A stretch of DNA of 64,000 nt from Pseudomonas fluorescens (lineage in GTDB: Bacteria; Pseudomonadota; Gammaproteobacteria; Pseudomonadales; Pseudomonadaceae). The notes beneath the pieces are model-generated. The model was not told the DNA's origin and searched no databases. It worked only from the letters and a program-made list of their open reading frames with translations. The translations under genes and the position numbers were made by a program. Each line of letters opens with the position of its first letter. The first letter of the stretch is position 1. Where the stretch lies: the NCBI RefSeq assembly GCF_001623525.1, contig NZ_CP015225.1:1302001-1366000 (forward strand). Direction: 5' to 3'. Positions 25,867 through 35,508 of the stretch are shown here, in pieces.

Positions 25867-26810
25867 TGCGCTCGGCCCCTTCACCCGAAGCCCGCGAAGC
25901 GGCGCGGGCGGCGGCTCGCTGGTTGACCCTGATGGAGTTCGACGCAGATGCGTTCGACTCGGCGGCCCTGCAACGCTGGCGCGACAGCAGCGCTCATCAC
26001 GAAGCGGCCTGGCAGAAGGCCCAGCGATTGCGCCAGCGTTTTGCCGGGGTGCCCGCGTCCCTGGGCATGGCAGCACTGGACCGCCCAGTGCTGGCTCGGC
26101 GCGAGGCGCTCAAACGCGCATTGGGCGTCGCCGCATTGGTCCCGACCGCTTGGTTGCTGGGGCGAGAGCTGCCATTGGAGGCCTGGCGCGCTGATTTGCA
26201 CACCGCCACGGGCGAGCAACGGCGCTGGTCGCTGGTCGATGGCAGTGCGCTGCAACTGAACACCGACAGCGCCGTTGACCTGGACCTCAAGACGCATCGC
26301 CTGGTGCTGTTGCGCGGCGAAATCGCCCTCACGCTCGCCGGGCGCACGCCGCTGTCCGTTCAATCACCCTACGGGCTCATCACCGTCGGTCGTGGCGAAA
26401 TCTGTGTGCACCTGGGCGAACGCGATTGCCGGGTGTCGGTGGTCAGCGGCTCGGCACAACTGCAACCCTTGCGCGGGCCATTGCTGAGCCTGGAAGCAGG
26501 CCAGCAGGTCAACATTCAGGACTCGGGCGCGGGGCCAGTGAAGGCGTTCGACGTGGCACAGCTGGGTTGGCGTGACGGCGTATTGGTTGCGCAGGACCAG
26601 CCACTGGGGCATTTCCTGCGGGAACTGAGCCGCTATCGCCCCGGGGTGTTGCGTTGGGACGAAACCCTGGAACCCCTGCGAATCACAGGCAGCTTCCGCC
26701 TGGACAACACCGACCGAATCCTCACGCTGCTTGCGGCCAGCCTGCCGCTGGACGTGCACATGCGCACTCGCTACTGGGTCACGTTGACACTTCGCAAAAA
26801 TATGGCCTGA
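25866..26810 (+). CDS. FecR-like anti-sigma regulator
   Basis: A 314-residue FecR-type sigma regulator whose ATG overlaps the sigma stop codon (TGATG). A cytoplasmic N-terminal part (RWLTLMEFDADAFDSAALQR) is followed by a short hydrophobic segment (ALGVAALVPTAWLLG). Next come the FecR domain (WSLVDGSALQLNTDSAVDLD, RLVLLRGEIALTL) and a C-terminal domain that contacts the receptor's signalling domain (PLGHFLRELSRYRPGVLRWD). It transmits the receptor signal across the inner membrane. Confidence 0.93.
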   Translation: MRSAPSPEAREAARAAARWLTLMEFDADAFDSAALQRWRDSSAHHEAAWQKAQRLRQRFAGVPASLGMAALDRPVLARREALKRALGVAALVPTAWLLGRELPLEAWRADLHTATGEQRRWSLVDGSALQLNTDSAVDLDLKTHRLVLLRGEIALTLAGRTPLSVQSPYGLITVGRGEICVHLGERDCRVSVVSGSAQLQPLRGPLLSLEAGQQVNIQDSGAGPVKAFDVAQLGWRDGVLVAQDQPLGHFLRELSRYRPGVLRWDETLEPLRITGSFRLDNTDRILTLLAASLPLDVHMRTRYWVTLTLRKNMA

Positions 26811-26877
26811 GGCCTGTCCCCTTTTTTTGTCTCGCTTGTCATTCAAGGCAACTGAACAAAAATGAGAGCGCTTTCCA

Positions 26878-29301
26878 ATGTCCGCAGTTGCACCTTTGCT
26901 TTTGCGCCCGGCCTTTGCCGGCTGGCGTCCGCTGTTGAACCTGAGCCTCATGCTGAGTTTGAGCACCAGCCCATTCTTTATCTCGTCGAGCCTGGCCGAA
27001 GACGCCGACCGGCGCAGCTACCAGGTGCCGGCTGGCAGCCTCGGCGTGGCGTTGACCCGGTTTGCCGGGCTGGCGGGCGTCAACCTGTCGGTGGACCCGG
27101 CCCTGGTGGGTGGTCGCAACAGCGCCGGCCTTTCGGGTGAATTCGGGGTTGAGGAGGGGTTTGCCCGGCTGTTGTCGGGCTCGGGCCTGCAATTGCAAGC
27201 GGTGGGTGAGCAGGCCTATATCCTGGCGCCGGCACCGGAACGCGGCAGCCTGCAACTGGCACCCACCTCGATTCTCGGCGCCACGGCGTCGACAGATAGC
27301 CCGGCGTATGCCGGTGGCCAGGTTGCTCGTCGCGGTTCGCAAGGCTTGCTGGGCTCGCGGGACTTCATGGAAACGCCGTTCAGCATGACCACCTATACCA
27401 GCGCGGTGGTCAAGAACCAGCAGGCGCGCACCTTGGGCGACCTGATCGCCAGCGACCCCTCGGTCCGCGCCACCAACCCGGCGGGCGGGCGCTACGAGCA
27501 GTTCACCATTCGCGGTTTCAGCCTGTTCAACAGTGATGTGGCGTACAACGGTCTCTATGGCATCTTGCCGACCTACACCATCGACATGGAGATGGCCGAA
27601 CGCGTCGATATCCTCAAGGGCCCGAGCCAGCTCATCAACGGTATCTCGCCGCGGGGCAGCGTGGGGGGCGGGATCAACGTGGTGCCCAAGCGTGCCACCG
27701 ACAAGCCCATCACCTCGTTCACCGGCAGCTATGCCTCCAACAACCAGCTTGGCGGTGCCGTGGATGTCGGTCGGCGTTTTGGTGAGGATGACAAGTTCGG
27801 TATCCGTTTCAATGGCGTGAAGCAGGCGGGCGACACCGAATGGGATCACCAGAGCGTGGACCGCGAGATGGCGGTGCTGGGCCTGGATTTTCGCGGTGAG
27901 CGCCTGCGACTGTCGACGGACATCGGCCACACCGAGCGTAACACCGACGCGCCCCAGGAACGCGTGCAGGTGGGTGCCAATGCACAGGTTCCTCATGCCA
28001 GTGACGTACGTGACAACTACGCCCAGTCCTGGAGCAAGGCACGCACCAAGGACACCTTCGGCGCCGTGAACGCTGAATTTGACGTCAACGATTCCGTCAT
28101 GCTGTATGGCGGTGTCGGCGCGCGCAAAAGCGAGCACGACTTCCTCAGGCACAACGTTTCGGTCACCAACGACGCCGGTGACTTCACGGTTCAGCCCCGA
28201 GATTTTACCCGCGACGAAAATGTCCGCACGGCCACGGCCGGGGTGCGCAACTGGTTCCATACCGGTCCGGTGAGCCATGAGGTCAACCTGGCGGCCAGTT
28301 ATTTCTACATGGATTTCGAAAATGGCGGCGCCCGCTACGCCAACGGTCGCAGCAACCTCTATGACCCGGTACAGACCCCGACGCCGAGCAACCCGACCCG
28401 ACAGGACGACAAGGTCTATACCGAGAACCGCTTCAGTGGCGTGGCCTTGTCCGACACCCTGGGGCTGCTCGATGATCGCTTGCTGCTGACCCTCGGCGCC
28501 CGCTGGCAGCGGGTGAAGGTTGACGACTGGACGAATAACGTCAAGGGCGACACCGCCTACGACGAAGAAAAGGTTTCGCCGTCGGGCGGTATCCTGTTCA
28601 AGGCGACCGACAAGCTGTCGTTGTATGCCAACTACATGGAAGGCCTGAGCCAGGGCAAGATCGCGCCGTCGACCTCGGTGAACGAGGACGAGATTTTCCC
28701 GCCGTTCATCAGCCGTCAGGTCGAGGTGGGCGCCAAGTATGATGCCGGTCCGTTCGCCGTCACCGCCGCCCTGTTCCGGATCAAGCAGCCGGCCTATGCG
28801 ACCGACGCGACGACGCGTGTCTTCGGCCCGAACGGCAAGCGAGAAAACACCGGCGTGGAGTTGAGTGTGTTTGGCGAACCGCTGAAGGGAACCCGTTTGC
28901 TCGGCGGCGTGATGTACATCGACAGCGAACTGACCCATACCACCAACGGCACTTTCGACGGCAACCGCGCACCGGCCACGCCGAAGTACAACGTCAACCT
29001 CGGCGCCGAGTGGGACGTGCCGACGCTACAGGGCCTGACCCTGACCAGCCGTGGCATCTATTCCAGCTCGCAGTACCTGGACCAGTCCAACACCAAGGAA
29101 ATCGATTCCTGGGAACGTTTCGACGTGGGCGCCCGCTATGCATTCAAGGTCGACGAAAAACACATCACCCTGCGGGCCAACATCGAAAACGTGGCCGACA
29201 AGCGCTACTGGAGTTCGGCCGGCGCGTCGGATGACAGTGAGCCTGGCTTGACGCTGTCGACCCCGCGCACCTATCTGCTTTCCGCAACCGTGGATTTCTA
29301 G
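26878..29301 (+). CDS. TonB-dependent siderophore receptor with STN signalling domain
   Basis: An 807-residue outer-membrane ferric-siderophore receptor. After a long signal peptide an STN domain (SYQVPAGSLGVALTRFAGLA to LQLQAVGEQAYILA, about residues 45-120) marks it as a signalling transducer. The plug carries MTTYTSAVVKNQQARTLGDL and YEQFTIRGFSLFNSDVAYNG, and the barrel ends with TVDF. It follows the sigma/FecR pair by 67 bp. A weak GAGAG is the only ribosome site near ATG 26878. No biosynthetic genes are nearby, so the ligand is probably a foreign siderophore. Confidence 0.92.
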   Translation: MSAVAPLLLRPAFAGWRPLLNLSLMLSLSTSPFFISSSLAEDADRRSYQVPAGSLGVALTRFAGLAGVNLSVDPALVGGRNSAGLSGEFGVEEGFARLLSGSGLQLQAVGEQAYILAPAPERGSLQLAPTSILGATASTDSPAYAGGQVARRGSQGLLGSRDFMETPFSMTTYTSAVVKNQQARTLGDLIASDPSVRATNPAGGRYEQFTIRGFSLFNSDVAYNGLYGILPTYTIDMEMAERVDILKGPSQLINGISPRGSVGGGINVVPKRATDKPITSFTGSYASNNQLGGAVDVGRRFGEDDKFGIRFNGVKQAGDTEWDHQSVDREMAVLGLDFRGERLRLSTDIGHTERNTDAPQERVQVGANAQVPHASDVRDNYAQSWSKARTKDTFGAVNAEFDVNDSVMLYGGVGARKSEHDFLRHNVSVTNDAGDFTVQPRDFTRDENVRTATAGVRNWFHTGPVSHEVNLAASYFYMDFENGGARYANGRSNLYDPVQTPTPSNPTRQDDKVYTENRFSGVALSDTLGLLDDRLLLTLGARWQRVKVDDWTNNVKGDTAYDEEKVSPSGGILFKATDKLSLYANYMEGLSQGKIAPSTSVNEDEIFPPFISRQVEVGAKYDAGPFAVTAALFRIKQPAYATDATTRVFGPNGKRENTGVELSVFGEPLKGTRLLGGVMYIDSELTHTTNGTFDGNRAPATPKYNVNLGAEWDVPTLQGLTLTSRGIYSSSQYLDQSNTKEIDSWERFDVGARYAFKVDEKHITLRANIENVADKRYWSSAGASDDSEPGLTLSTPRTYLLSATVDF

Positions 29302-29337
29302 GCCGAGGTGCCGCTCCAGGGAAGGAGCCGCCTGGGT

Positions 29338-29739
29338 TCAGATGTCGCGAAACAGATCGTGGGCATCCAGCAACCGCCAGGCGATCTCGGGGCGTTTTTC
29401 CAGACCGCGGCGAATGGCGGCGGGGATTGACTGGCGAATTTTCCGGCACAGCCCGGGCTGCTCCTGGAATTCGATGGCGATGCCGCGCATGGTCCGCACT
29501 TCGTTATAGCCGGGCTCGACGCTCAAGCGGATCCCCAGGTTCTCGTACAGGCGTTGCTGCAGGCGCTGGAGTTCGTCGAGGCTCTGGATGTTCTCCAGGC
29601 GTTCAAGCAGGCGTTTTTCTTCCTGGCGATTCAGGCAAAGGATGCGCAGGTCGCTGCCAGGCGCTTGCAGCAAGGCATCACGGCCACAATCGCAGACGCC
29701 GGGCGGGCAGGGGGGACGGATCGGAATCGACGCGGTCAT
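29338..29739 (-). CDS. conserved hypothetical protein, Cys-rich N-terminus
   Basis: A 133-residue protein I do not recognise. The N-terminus has a compact Cys cluster (PPCPPGVCDCGRDALL), which could bind a metal or Fe-S centre. The middle is strongly helical and charged (EEKRLLERLENIQSLDELQR). GGAG lies just before ATG 29739; a GTG eight codons upstream is also in frame. It faces the siderophore receptor gene convergently, 36 bp from its stop. A link to iron is possible but unproved. Confidence 0.65.
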   Translation of the reverse strand: MTASIPIRPPCPPGVCDCGRDALLQAPGSDLRILCLNRQEEKRLLERLENIQSLDELQRLQQRLYENLGIRLSVEPGYNEVRTMRGIAIEFQEQPGLCRKIRQSIPAAIRRGLEKRPEIAWRLLDAHDLFRDI

Positions 29740-29856
29740 GGGCTCCACAAAAATCTGCTGCACAACGAAACAGCGAGCTTATCGCCGGCCCAGGCAATGT
29801 GATGCCTGGCGGCATGTGGGTCAAGCCTGTTGGAGGGGCCGCTTGTCTGGCGCGGC

Positions 29857-30010
29857 TGTGGGAGCTTGCTCGTGATAGCGGTGAGTCAGCCTGCACCTTT
29901 GTCGGATTTGCCACCGCCATCGCGAGCAAGCTCGCTCCCACATTGCGGATACACATGTTGTGCCCGACATGGATCCCCTGTGGGAGCGAGCTGGCTCGCG
30001 ATAACGGTGG
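29857..30010. repeat. cluster of three short REP-like palindromes
   Basis: Three copies of the second REP type (TGTGGGAGC ... GCTCGCGAT) lie in alternating orientation at about 29857-29881, 29914-29942 and 29979-30010, in the gap between two minus-strand genes. Nothing else is seen between 29740 and 30024. Confidence 0.75.
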
Positions 30011-30024
30011 TTTAGTCAAGAGCG

Positions 30025-30504
30025 TTACAACCCCAACTCAGACAACCCCGGATGATCATCCGGCCGGCGGCCCAGCGGCCAGCGGAACTTGCGCTCGCTT
30101 TCCTTGATCGGCATGTCGTTGATGCAGGCATAACGGTTGTACATCAGGCCTTGCTCGTCGAACTCCCAGTTTTCGTTGCCGTAGGAGCGGAACCAGTTGC
30201 CCGAGTCGTCGTGCCATTCGTAGGCATAGCGCACGGCGATGCGGTTATCGGTGAAGGCCCAGAGTTCCTTGATCAGCCGGTAATCCAATTCCTTGGCCCA
30301 CTTGCGGGTCAGGAACGCCTTGGCTTCCTCGCGGTTATGGGCGAATTCGGCGCGGTTACGCCATTGAGTATCCAGCGTGTAGGCCAGGGATACTTTTTGT
30401 GGGTCACGAGAGTTCCAGCCGTCTTCGGCCAGGCGAACTTTCTCGATCGCCGATTCACGAGTGAACGGCGGCAACGGCGGGCGAACTTCGGAAGAGGCAG
30501 ACAT
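30025..30504 (-). CDS. DUF1348-like NTF2-fold protein
   Basis: A 159-residue protein of the DUF1348 (nuclear transport factor 2-like) family: [74 protein letters not shown] and [20 protein letters not shown] are the typical conserved blocks. Function is unknown. GGAGAT stands seven bases before ATG 30504. It follows a TetR gene by 45 bp on the same strand, so the pair is probably one autoregulated unit. Confidence 0.85.
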   Translation of the reverse strand: MSASSEVRPPLPPFTRESAIEKVRLAEDGWNSRDPQKVSLAYTLDTQWRNRAEFAHNREEAKAFLTRKWAKELDYRLIKELWAFTDNRIAVRYAYEWHDDSGNWFRSYGNENWEFDEQGLMYNRYACINDMPIKESERKFRWPLGRRPDDHPGLSELGL

Positions 30505-30549
30505 GGCGGATCTCCAGTGAATTGACGAATTGCACAAGGGTTCAACGGG

Positions 30550-31113
30550 TCAGGCGTGTAACAGTTTTTTCAGCAAGTCCTGGGCGTCGTCAGCCGCGCT
30601 GTGGTCGCCCATGACCAGCGCCACGGTAATGGCGCCGTCAATCAGAATCAGGAGTTGGCGGGCCAATGCGTCCGGGTTCTGGACACCTTGTTCGACGCAC
30701 AGCCGGGTGACGTAATCGAGCAACTTCTGTTTGTGCATCTTCGCCACTTGGCGGACCGGATCCTGTGGATCGCCTGTCTCGCCACTGGTGTTGATGAATG
30801 CACAGCCGCGAAAACCTTCGCTGTCGAACCAGCCCTTGAGCACGGTGAACAGGCTGAGCAGCCGTGCCGTCGGTGTGGGCGCCTTGTCCACTTCGCTGCT
30901 GAACCAGTGCATCCAGCGCTCGTCCCGCCGCCTGAGGGCGGCCACGATCAGGTCGTCCTTGTTGGCGAAGTAGCGATAGACACTTTTCCTGGAGACGCCG
31001 GCGGTTTTCACCAGAAGGTCCATGCCGGTGGCGGCGATGCCACTTTTATAGATCAACTTTTCGGCGACATCGAGAATGATGTCTCGTGTTTCATTACTAG
31101 TGATTTCGTTCAT
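30550..31113 (-). CDS. TetR family transcriptional regulator
   Basis: A 187-residue TetR-type repressor: RDIILDVAEKLIYKSGIAAT then LVKTAGVSRKSVYRYFANKD is the HTH, and a helical C-terminal domain includes GFRGCAFINTSGETG, common in the AcuR/NemR-like subgroup that senses reactive small molecules. ATG 31113 is chosen; the frame extends upstream without support. A near-perfect palindrome lies 11 bp upstream. Likely target: itself and the DUF1348 gene. Confidence 0.87.
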   Translation of the reverse strand: MNEITSNETRDIILDVAEKLIYKSGIAATGMDLLVKTAGVSRKSVYRYFANKDDLIVAALRRRDERWMHWFSSEVDKAPTPTARLLSLFTVLKGWFDSEGFRGCAFINTSGETGDPQDPVRQVAKMHKQKLLDYVTRLCVEQGVQNPDALARQLLILIDGAITVALVMGDHSAADDAQDLLKKLLHA

Positions 31114-31124
31114 GAAACAAAAGT

Positions 31125-31138
31125 AGAATGATCGTTCT
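31125..31138. promoter_or_regulatory. palindromic operator for the TetR gene
   Basis: AGAATGATCGTTCT is a 14-base inverted repeat with one mismatched pair, immediately upstream of the TetR start. It resembles operators of this TetR subgroup. Confidence 0.6.
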
Positions 31139-31234
31139 CCTTGGTCAAGTCTTTTTTTCTTGAGGACAGGAAGACCCAAACCCATCCATGGTGTAAGCTC
31201 ATCCGTTCTTCGGAATCGACCTTTTGCGAGCCCT

Positions 31235-32578
31235 ATGCCGTCGCTTTTCAAACGCTCCCTGCTGCCCAAGCTGCGCAGCTTTGCACTGACCGCCGACGCG
31301 GTGACCATCCTCGATGGCGCCGCCCAATTCCGCCGTTGCCTGCTGGAGAAAATCGCCCAGGCCACCCAGCGCATCTACATCGTCGCGCTGTACCTGCAAC
31401 AGGACGAGGCCGGCCAGGAAATCCTCGATGCCCTGCATGCCGCCAAGGCCGCGCGTCCGGAACTGGATGTGGTCGTGGTGGTGGACTGGCTGCGGGCCCA
31501 GCGCGGGCTGATCGGCGCCAAGAAGCAGCCGGGCAACTCGGCGTGGTACCAGGAACAGACTCGCACCCATGCCAGCGAAGTGCCGATCTACGGCGTGCCG
31601 GTACAGACCCGCGAGCTGTTCGGCGTGCTGCACTTGAAAGGCTTCGTGATTGACGACTGCGTGCTCTACAGCGGCGCCAGCCTGAATAACGTCTACCTGC
31701 ACAAGTTCGACAAATACCGCTACGACCGCTATCACCTGCTGCAGAACACGGCACTGGCCGATTCGATGCATCACCTGGTGCAGCACGGCCTGATCACCTC
31801 CAGGGCCGTGCACCGCCTGGACCTGCCGAACCTGCCCAGCACCCGCAGTTTGCGCAAGGACATCGGCGACCTGCGCAGTCGCCTCAAGTACGCGACCTAT
31901 GACACCAGCGTTGGCAGCCTCGATAAGAGTGGCCTGTCGGTAAGCCCGTTGCTGGGGGTGGGCAAGAACAATCCGCTGAGCCGGGTGATCGGTGAGCTGA
32001 TCGCCAGCAGTCGCCAGCAACTGACCATTTGCACACCGTATTTCAACCTGCCCCTGGCGGTGACCCGGGAGCTCAATCGCGCCCTGGCCCGGGGGGTCAA
32101 GATCGACATCATCGTCGGCGACAAGACTGCCAACGACTTCTACATTCCGCCAAGCGAGCCGTTCAAGATCATCGCGGCGCTGCCATACCTCTACGAAATC
32201 AGCTTGCGGCGCTTCGCCAAACGCCATCAGCGCGCTATCGACAGCGGCCAATTGAACCTGCACCTATGGCGTGATGGGGACAACACCTATCACCTCAAGG
32301 GCATGTGGATCGACGAGCGCTACACCTTGCTGACCGGCAACAACCTCAATCCACGGGCCTTTCGCCTGGACTTGGAAAACGCGCTGTTGCTGGACGACCC
32401 CAAGGGCGAGTTGCTGGCGCCGCGCCAGGCCGAGCTTGAACAGATCTACCGCCACACTCGCCGGATCGAACGCTACCTGGACCTGGAAACCCTGCCGGAT
32501 TACCCCGACGCCGTGGCCAGGTTCCTGAAACGGGTCAGCCGGGTGCGGATAGAACGGCTGCTTTACCGGATCCTGTGA
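31235..32578 (+). CDS. pssA: PLD-type CDP-diacylglycerol-serine O-phosphatidyltransferase
   Basis: A 447-residue enzyme of the phospholipase D superfamily matching the E. coli-type phosphatidylserine synthase in length and order of motifs. It makes phosphatidylserine, the precursor of phosphatidylethanolamine, from CDP-diacylglycerol and serine at the membrane surface. Two HKD motifs are present: HLKGFVIDD (H133) and HLKGMWIDE (H353). GASLNNVYLHKFDKYRYDR and LTGNNLNPRAFRLDLENALL follow them as expected. Start ATG 31235. It is nearly joined to the AraC gene downstream, which may share its transcript. Confidence 0.88.
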   Translation: MPSLFKRSLLPKLRSFALTADAVTILDGAAQFRRCLLEKIAQATQRIYIVALYLQQDEAGQEILDALHAAKAARPELDVVVVVDWLRAQRGLIGAKKQPGNSAWYQEQTRTHASEVPIYGVPVQTRELFGVLHLKGFVIDDCVLYSGASLNNVYLHKFDKYRYDRYHLLQNTALADSMHHLVQHGLITSRAVHRLDLPNLPSTRSLRKDIGDLRSRLKYATYDTSVGSLDKSGLSVSPLLGVGKNNPLSRVIGELIASSRQQLTICTPYFNLPLAVTRELNRALARGVKIDIIVGDKTANDFYIPPSEPFKIIAALPYLYEISLRRFAKRHQRAIDSGQLNLHLWRDGDNTYHLKGMWIDERYTLLTGNNLNPRAFRLDLENALLLDDPKGELLAPRQAELEQIYRHTRRIERYLDLETLPDYPDAVARFLKRVSRVRIERLLYRIL

Positions 32579-32589
32579 ACATCCGCGCC

Positions 32590-33606
32590 ATGTCGAAAAA
32601 AGACACTATCTCCATTCAGTTGGTGCGTGAGGCGCTGCTGCAAAGCTGCGCTCCCGGAGCGGCTACCGATGAGGTATTGAGCAAGGTAGGCATCGATCCC
32701 GCATTGCTCGACGACGCCCAGGCGCGGGTCCCGGCCCATGCCTATGCGCGGCTCTGGCGTTTGCTCGCCCGGCGCCTGGATGACGAGTTTTTTGGCATGG
32801 ACCCGCGCAAGCTCAAGTCCGGCAGCCTGGCGTTTCTCTGCCAGTGCGCCATGGCCCAGCCGACGCTGGCGAGCGGCTTGACGGCGGGGCTGGGTTTTCT
32901 GTCGCTGATGCTCGAACACCTGCCGGCCCAGTGGGTGCGCCAGCAAAGCCTGGCGGAGATCGTGCTGCTGGAAGACGATCAGGAACCGCGCCGGGCCTTT
33001 ACCTACTTCACCTACTGGATGATCGTCCATGGGGTGGCCTGCTGGTTGGCTGGGCGGCGCATTCCCATTCTTTCCGTCGAGCTGCGTTGCCCGGCGCCGG
33101 ATTTCTGCGACGACTACCGGGTGATGTTTTCCCAGAACCTGCGTTTTGACCGGCCTCGCACCCGGATGATTTTCGCCGCCGAATGCCTCGACCTGCCGAT
33201 CAGACGCAACGCTGATGAGCTCAAGCGCTTCCTGGCCCAGGCCCCGGCCAACATCCTGGTCAAATACCGCGACCCGCAAAGCCTGGCCAGCCGTATCCGG
33301 CACGACCTGCGGCAGTTGCCTGCCGAACAGTGGCCGGAAACCGAGGCCCTGGCCCAGCAGTTGTGCGTGTCCGCCTCCACCCTGCGTCGACGCCTGGCGG
33401 AGGAGGGCCAGACTTACCAAGGCCTCAAGGACAGCGTGCGCAAGGACCTGGCGATCACCTGGCTGGCCGAGCCCTCCATCAGTTTCGTCGAAATCACCTC
33501 ACGCCTGGGTTTTGCCGATGCCAGCTCCTTCTACAAGGCGTTTCGCAAATGGTCCGGGTCCAACCCGGGGCATTATCGCAGCCTGATTCTCAACGACCCT
33601 GATTGA
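32590..33606 (+). CDS. AraC family regulator with Arabinose_bd-type domain
   Basis: A 338-residue AraC-type regulator: an N-terminal sensory domain (PAHAYARLWRLLARRLDDEF, FAFLCQ-like block, FTYFTYWMIVHGVACWLAGR) and a C-terminal double HTH (ALAQQLCVSASTLRRRLAEE, FVEITSRLGFADASSFYKAF, FRKWSGSNPGHYR). A GTG at 32575 overlapping the pssA stop is also possible; I prefer ATG 32590. Targets are unknown. Confidence 0.86.
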   Translation: MSKKDTISIQLVREALLQSCAPGAATDEVLSKVGIDPALLDDAQARVPAHAYARLWRLLARRLDDEFFGMDPRKLKSGSLAFLCQCAMAQPTLASGLTAGLGFLSLMLEHLPAQWVRQQSLAEIVLLEDDQEPRRAFTYFTYWMIVHGVACWLAGRRIPILSVELRCPAPDFCDDYRVMFSQNLRFDRPRTRMIFAAECLDLPIRRNADELKRFLAQAPANILVKYRDPQSLASRIRHDLRQLPAEQWPETEALAQQLCVSASTLRRRLAEEGQTYQGLKDSVRKDLAITWLAEPSISFVEITSRLGFADASSFYKAFRKWSGSNPGHYRSLILNDPD

Positions 33607-33758
33607 CCCATCGGGTGGCCTCCAATCTTGTGCCTCCCACAGGGTTTTTCGCTACGCTCATAAAACCGTCATTTATTTCTGATAAAAGCCTGTGCAGGCC
33701 CCGGAAAAGCCGAGCCATCCATCAGGTAATGTATGCAAATGACCGTTTTGGGCCGCGT

Positions 33759-34730
33759 ATGAGAGTACTGGTCACTGGCGTCGCAGGGTTCATCGGATTT
33801 CATACCGCCAAGCGGCTGTGCAGCGATGGTCATCAGGTCATTGGCATCGACAACCTCAACAGTTACTACAGCGTCGAGCTGAAACAGGCACGACTGGCTC
33901 AGTTGGCCGAATATCGCGATTTCCGCTTTCAGCTGCTGGATGTGGCAGACAAACAGGCACTGTTGGAGTTGTTTGCCGAACAGGCCTTCGACCAAGTCGT
34001 CCACCTCGCGGCCCAAGCCGGCGTGCGTTATTCCATCGACAATCCGGACGTTTATGCGCAAAGCAACCTGGTAGGTTTCCTCAACGTATTGGAAGCCTGC
34101 CGTGCCCATCGGCCGGCGCACCTGATTTTCGCCTCGAGCAGTTCGGTGTATGGCTTGAACGACCGCCTGCCGTACGCCACGACCGACCCTGTCGATCAGC
34201 CGGTGTCTTTCTATGCCGCGACCAAGCGTGCCAATGAGCTGATGGCTCACGCCTACTCGCATCTCTATGGCATTCCCACCACCGGCCTGCGGTTTTTTAC
34301 CGTGTATGGGCCTTGGGGACGGCCCGACATGGCGCCATTCAAATTCACCGATGCCATCCTCAACGGTCGCGCCATCGACGTTTACAACGACGGCGCGATG
34401 TCTCGCGATTTCACCTATATCGACGACATCGTCGAGGGCCTCGTGCGCCTGATTCCGCTGCCGCCGACCGATGAGACCGGCGTGCGCAACAAGGTCTACA
34501 ACATCGGCTTCGGCTCACCGGTGAAGCTTTTGCAGTTTATCGAGTGCATTGAAGAAGCGCTGGGCATCCGCGCGATAAAGAATTTCTTGCCACTGCAATC
34601 GGGCGACGTGGTCGACACGTGGGCGGACACTCGTGAACTGGAGGAACGGGTGGGGTTTCGCCCACAGGTCGCAGTGCCCGTCGGTGTGCGGTCGTTTGTC
34701 GATTGGTACCGCGACTATTACGCCGTCTAA
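33759..34730 (+). CDS. NAD-dependent epimerase, probable UDP-glucuronate 4-epimerase
   Basis: A 323-residue short-chain dehydrogenase-fold epimerase. The NAD-binding GVAGFIG loop is at the N-terminus, and the catalytic Ser (SSSSVYG) and Tyr-x3-Lys (FYAATK) are present. The block RFFTVYGPWGRPDMAPFKFT is characteristic of UDP-glucuronate 4-epimerases (CapI/GAE type), which make UDP-galacturonate. ATG 33759 is preferred; ATG 33729 is in frame with AGG upstream. It leads a four-gene operon with a polyprenyl-phosphate sugar synthase, a LAB_N protein and a GT83 transferase. Its substrate could be supplied by the UDP-glucose dehydrogenase at 46712-48091. Confidence 0.88.
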   Translation: MRVLVTGVAGFIGFHTAKRLCSDGHQVIGIDNLNSYYSVELKQARLAQLAEYRDFRFQLLDVADKQALLELFAEQAFDQVVHLAAQAGVRYSIDNPDVYAQSNLVGFLNVLEACRAHRPAHLIFASSSSVYGLNDRLPYATTDPVDQPVSFYAATKRANELMAHAYSHLYGIPTTGLRFFTVYGPWGRPDMAPFKFTDAILNGRAIDVYNDGAMSRDFTYIDDIVEGLVRLIPLPPTDETGVRNKVYNIGFGSPVKLLQFIECIEEALGIRAIKNFLPLQSGDVVDTWADTRELEERVGFRPQVAVPVGVRSFVDWYRDYYAV

Positions 34731-34763
34731 CCACTCATTTCCCAGCTTTTTTTCTGGAGCATC

Positions 34764-35507
34764 ATGCACGAACCCCCTTATGTATCGGTTCTGATTCCGG
34801 CCAAAAACGAGGCAGGTAATCTCATTCCACTTCTTGAAGAAGTGCGCACGGCGTTGGCCAATGAGAACTTTGAGGTCATCGTGGTGGACGATGGGAGCAC
34901 CGACGCCACCGCCGCTGAGTTAAGCACCTTGCAAGGTAGCGGCTACCAGCAATTGCGAGTGCTCAGCCACACCCGTTCCCTCGGGCAGAGCACCTCGGTC
35001 TACCACGCCGCTGAAGTGGCACGCGGGCATTGGTTGGCAACCCTGGACGGCGACGGTCAGAACGACCCGGCCGATCTGCCGAAAATGCTCGACCTGGTGC
35101 GCGGCTCCGAAGGCACCCCCGCGGGCGTCAAGCTGGTGGCAGGGCATCGCGTCAATCGCCGGGACACGGCGAGCAAGCGCTGGGCCTCGCGATTTGCCAA
35201 CAAATTGCGCGCCAGCCTGCTCAAGGACCAGACGCCCGATACCGGTTGCGGCATCAAGTTGATCGAGCGCGAGGCGTTTCTGCGCTTGCCGTATTTCGAT
35301 CACATGCACCGTTTCATTCCGGCGCTGATCCGCCGTCACAACGGCCGGATGCTGGTTCATCCGGTCAATCACCGTGAGCGCGGGGCCGGGGTGTCCAATT
35401 ACGGCAACCTGGACCGGGCGCTGGTGGGCATTGTCGACCTGTTCGGGGTGTGGTGGCTGATCAAACGCACCCGCCTGGACGTCAACGCACAAGAAACCGA
35501 GGTGTGA
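34764..35507 (+). CDS. GT2 glycosyltransferase, polyprenyl-phosphate sugar synthase type
   Basis: A 247-residue family 2 glycosyltransferase of the DPM1/ArnC/RgtE type, expected to load a sugar from a UDP donor onto a polyprenyl phosphate at the inner membrane. Motifs: VSVLIPAKNEAGNLIPLLEE, VVDDGSTD, LDGDGQNDPADLP (DxD site) and DTGCGIKLIERE. No long C-terminal membrane pair is present, unlike ArnC. GGAGC lies seven bases before the ATG. The next gene starts two bases after its stop. Confidence 0.88.
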   Translation: MHEPPYVSVLIPAKNEAGNLIPLLEEVRTALANENFEVIVVDDGSTDATAAELSTLQGSGYQQLRVLSHTRSLGQSTSVYHAAEVARGHWLATLDGDGQNDPADLPKMLDLVRGSEGTPAGVKLVAGHRVNRRDTASKRWASRFANKLRASLLKDQTPDTGCGIKLIEREAFLRLPYFDHMHRFIPALIRRHNGRMLVHPVNHRERGAGVSNYGNLDRALVGIVDLFGVWWLIKRTRLDVNAQETEV

Positions 35508-35508
35508 A

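Noticed and set aside
26839..28938. A 699-codon antisense frame across the siderophore receptor
   Set aside because: Composition is typical of a shadow frame (His/Gly/Ala/Val-rich) and the sense strand encodes a clear TonB receptor.
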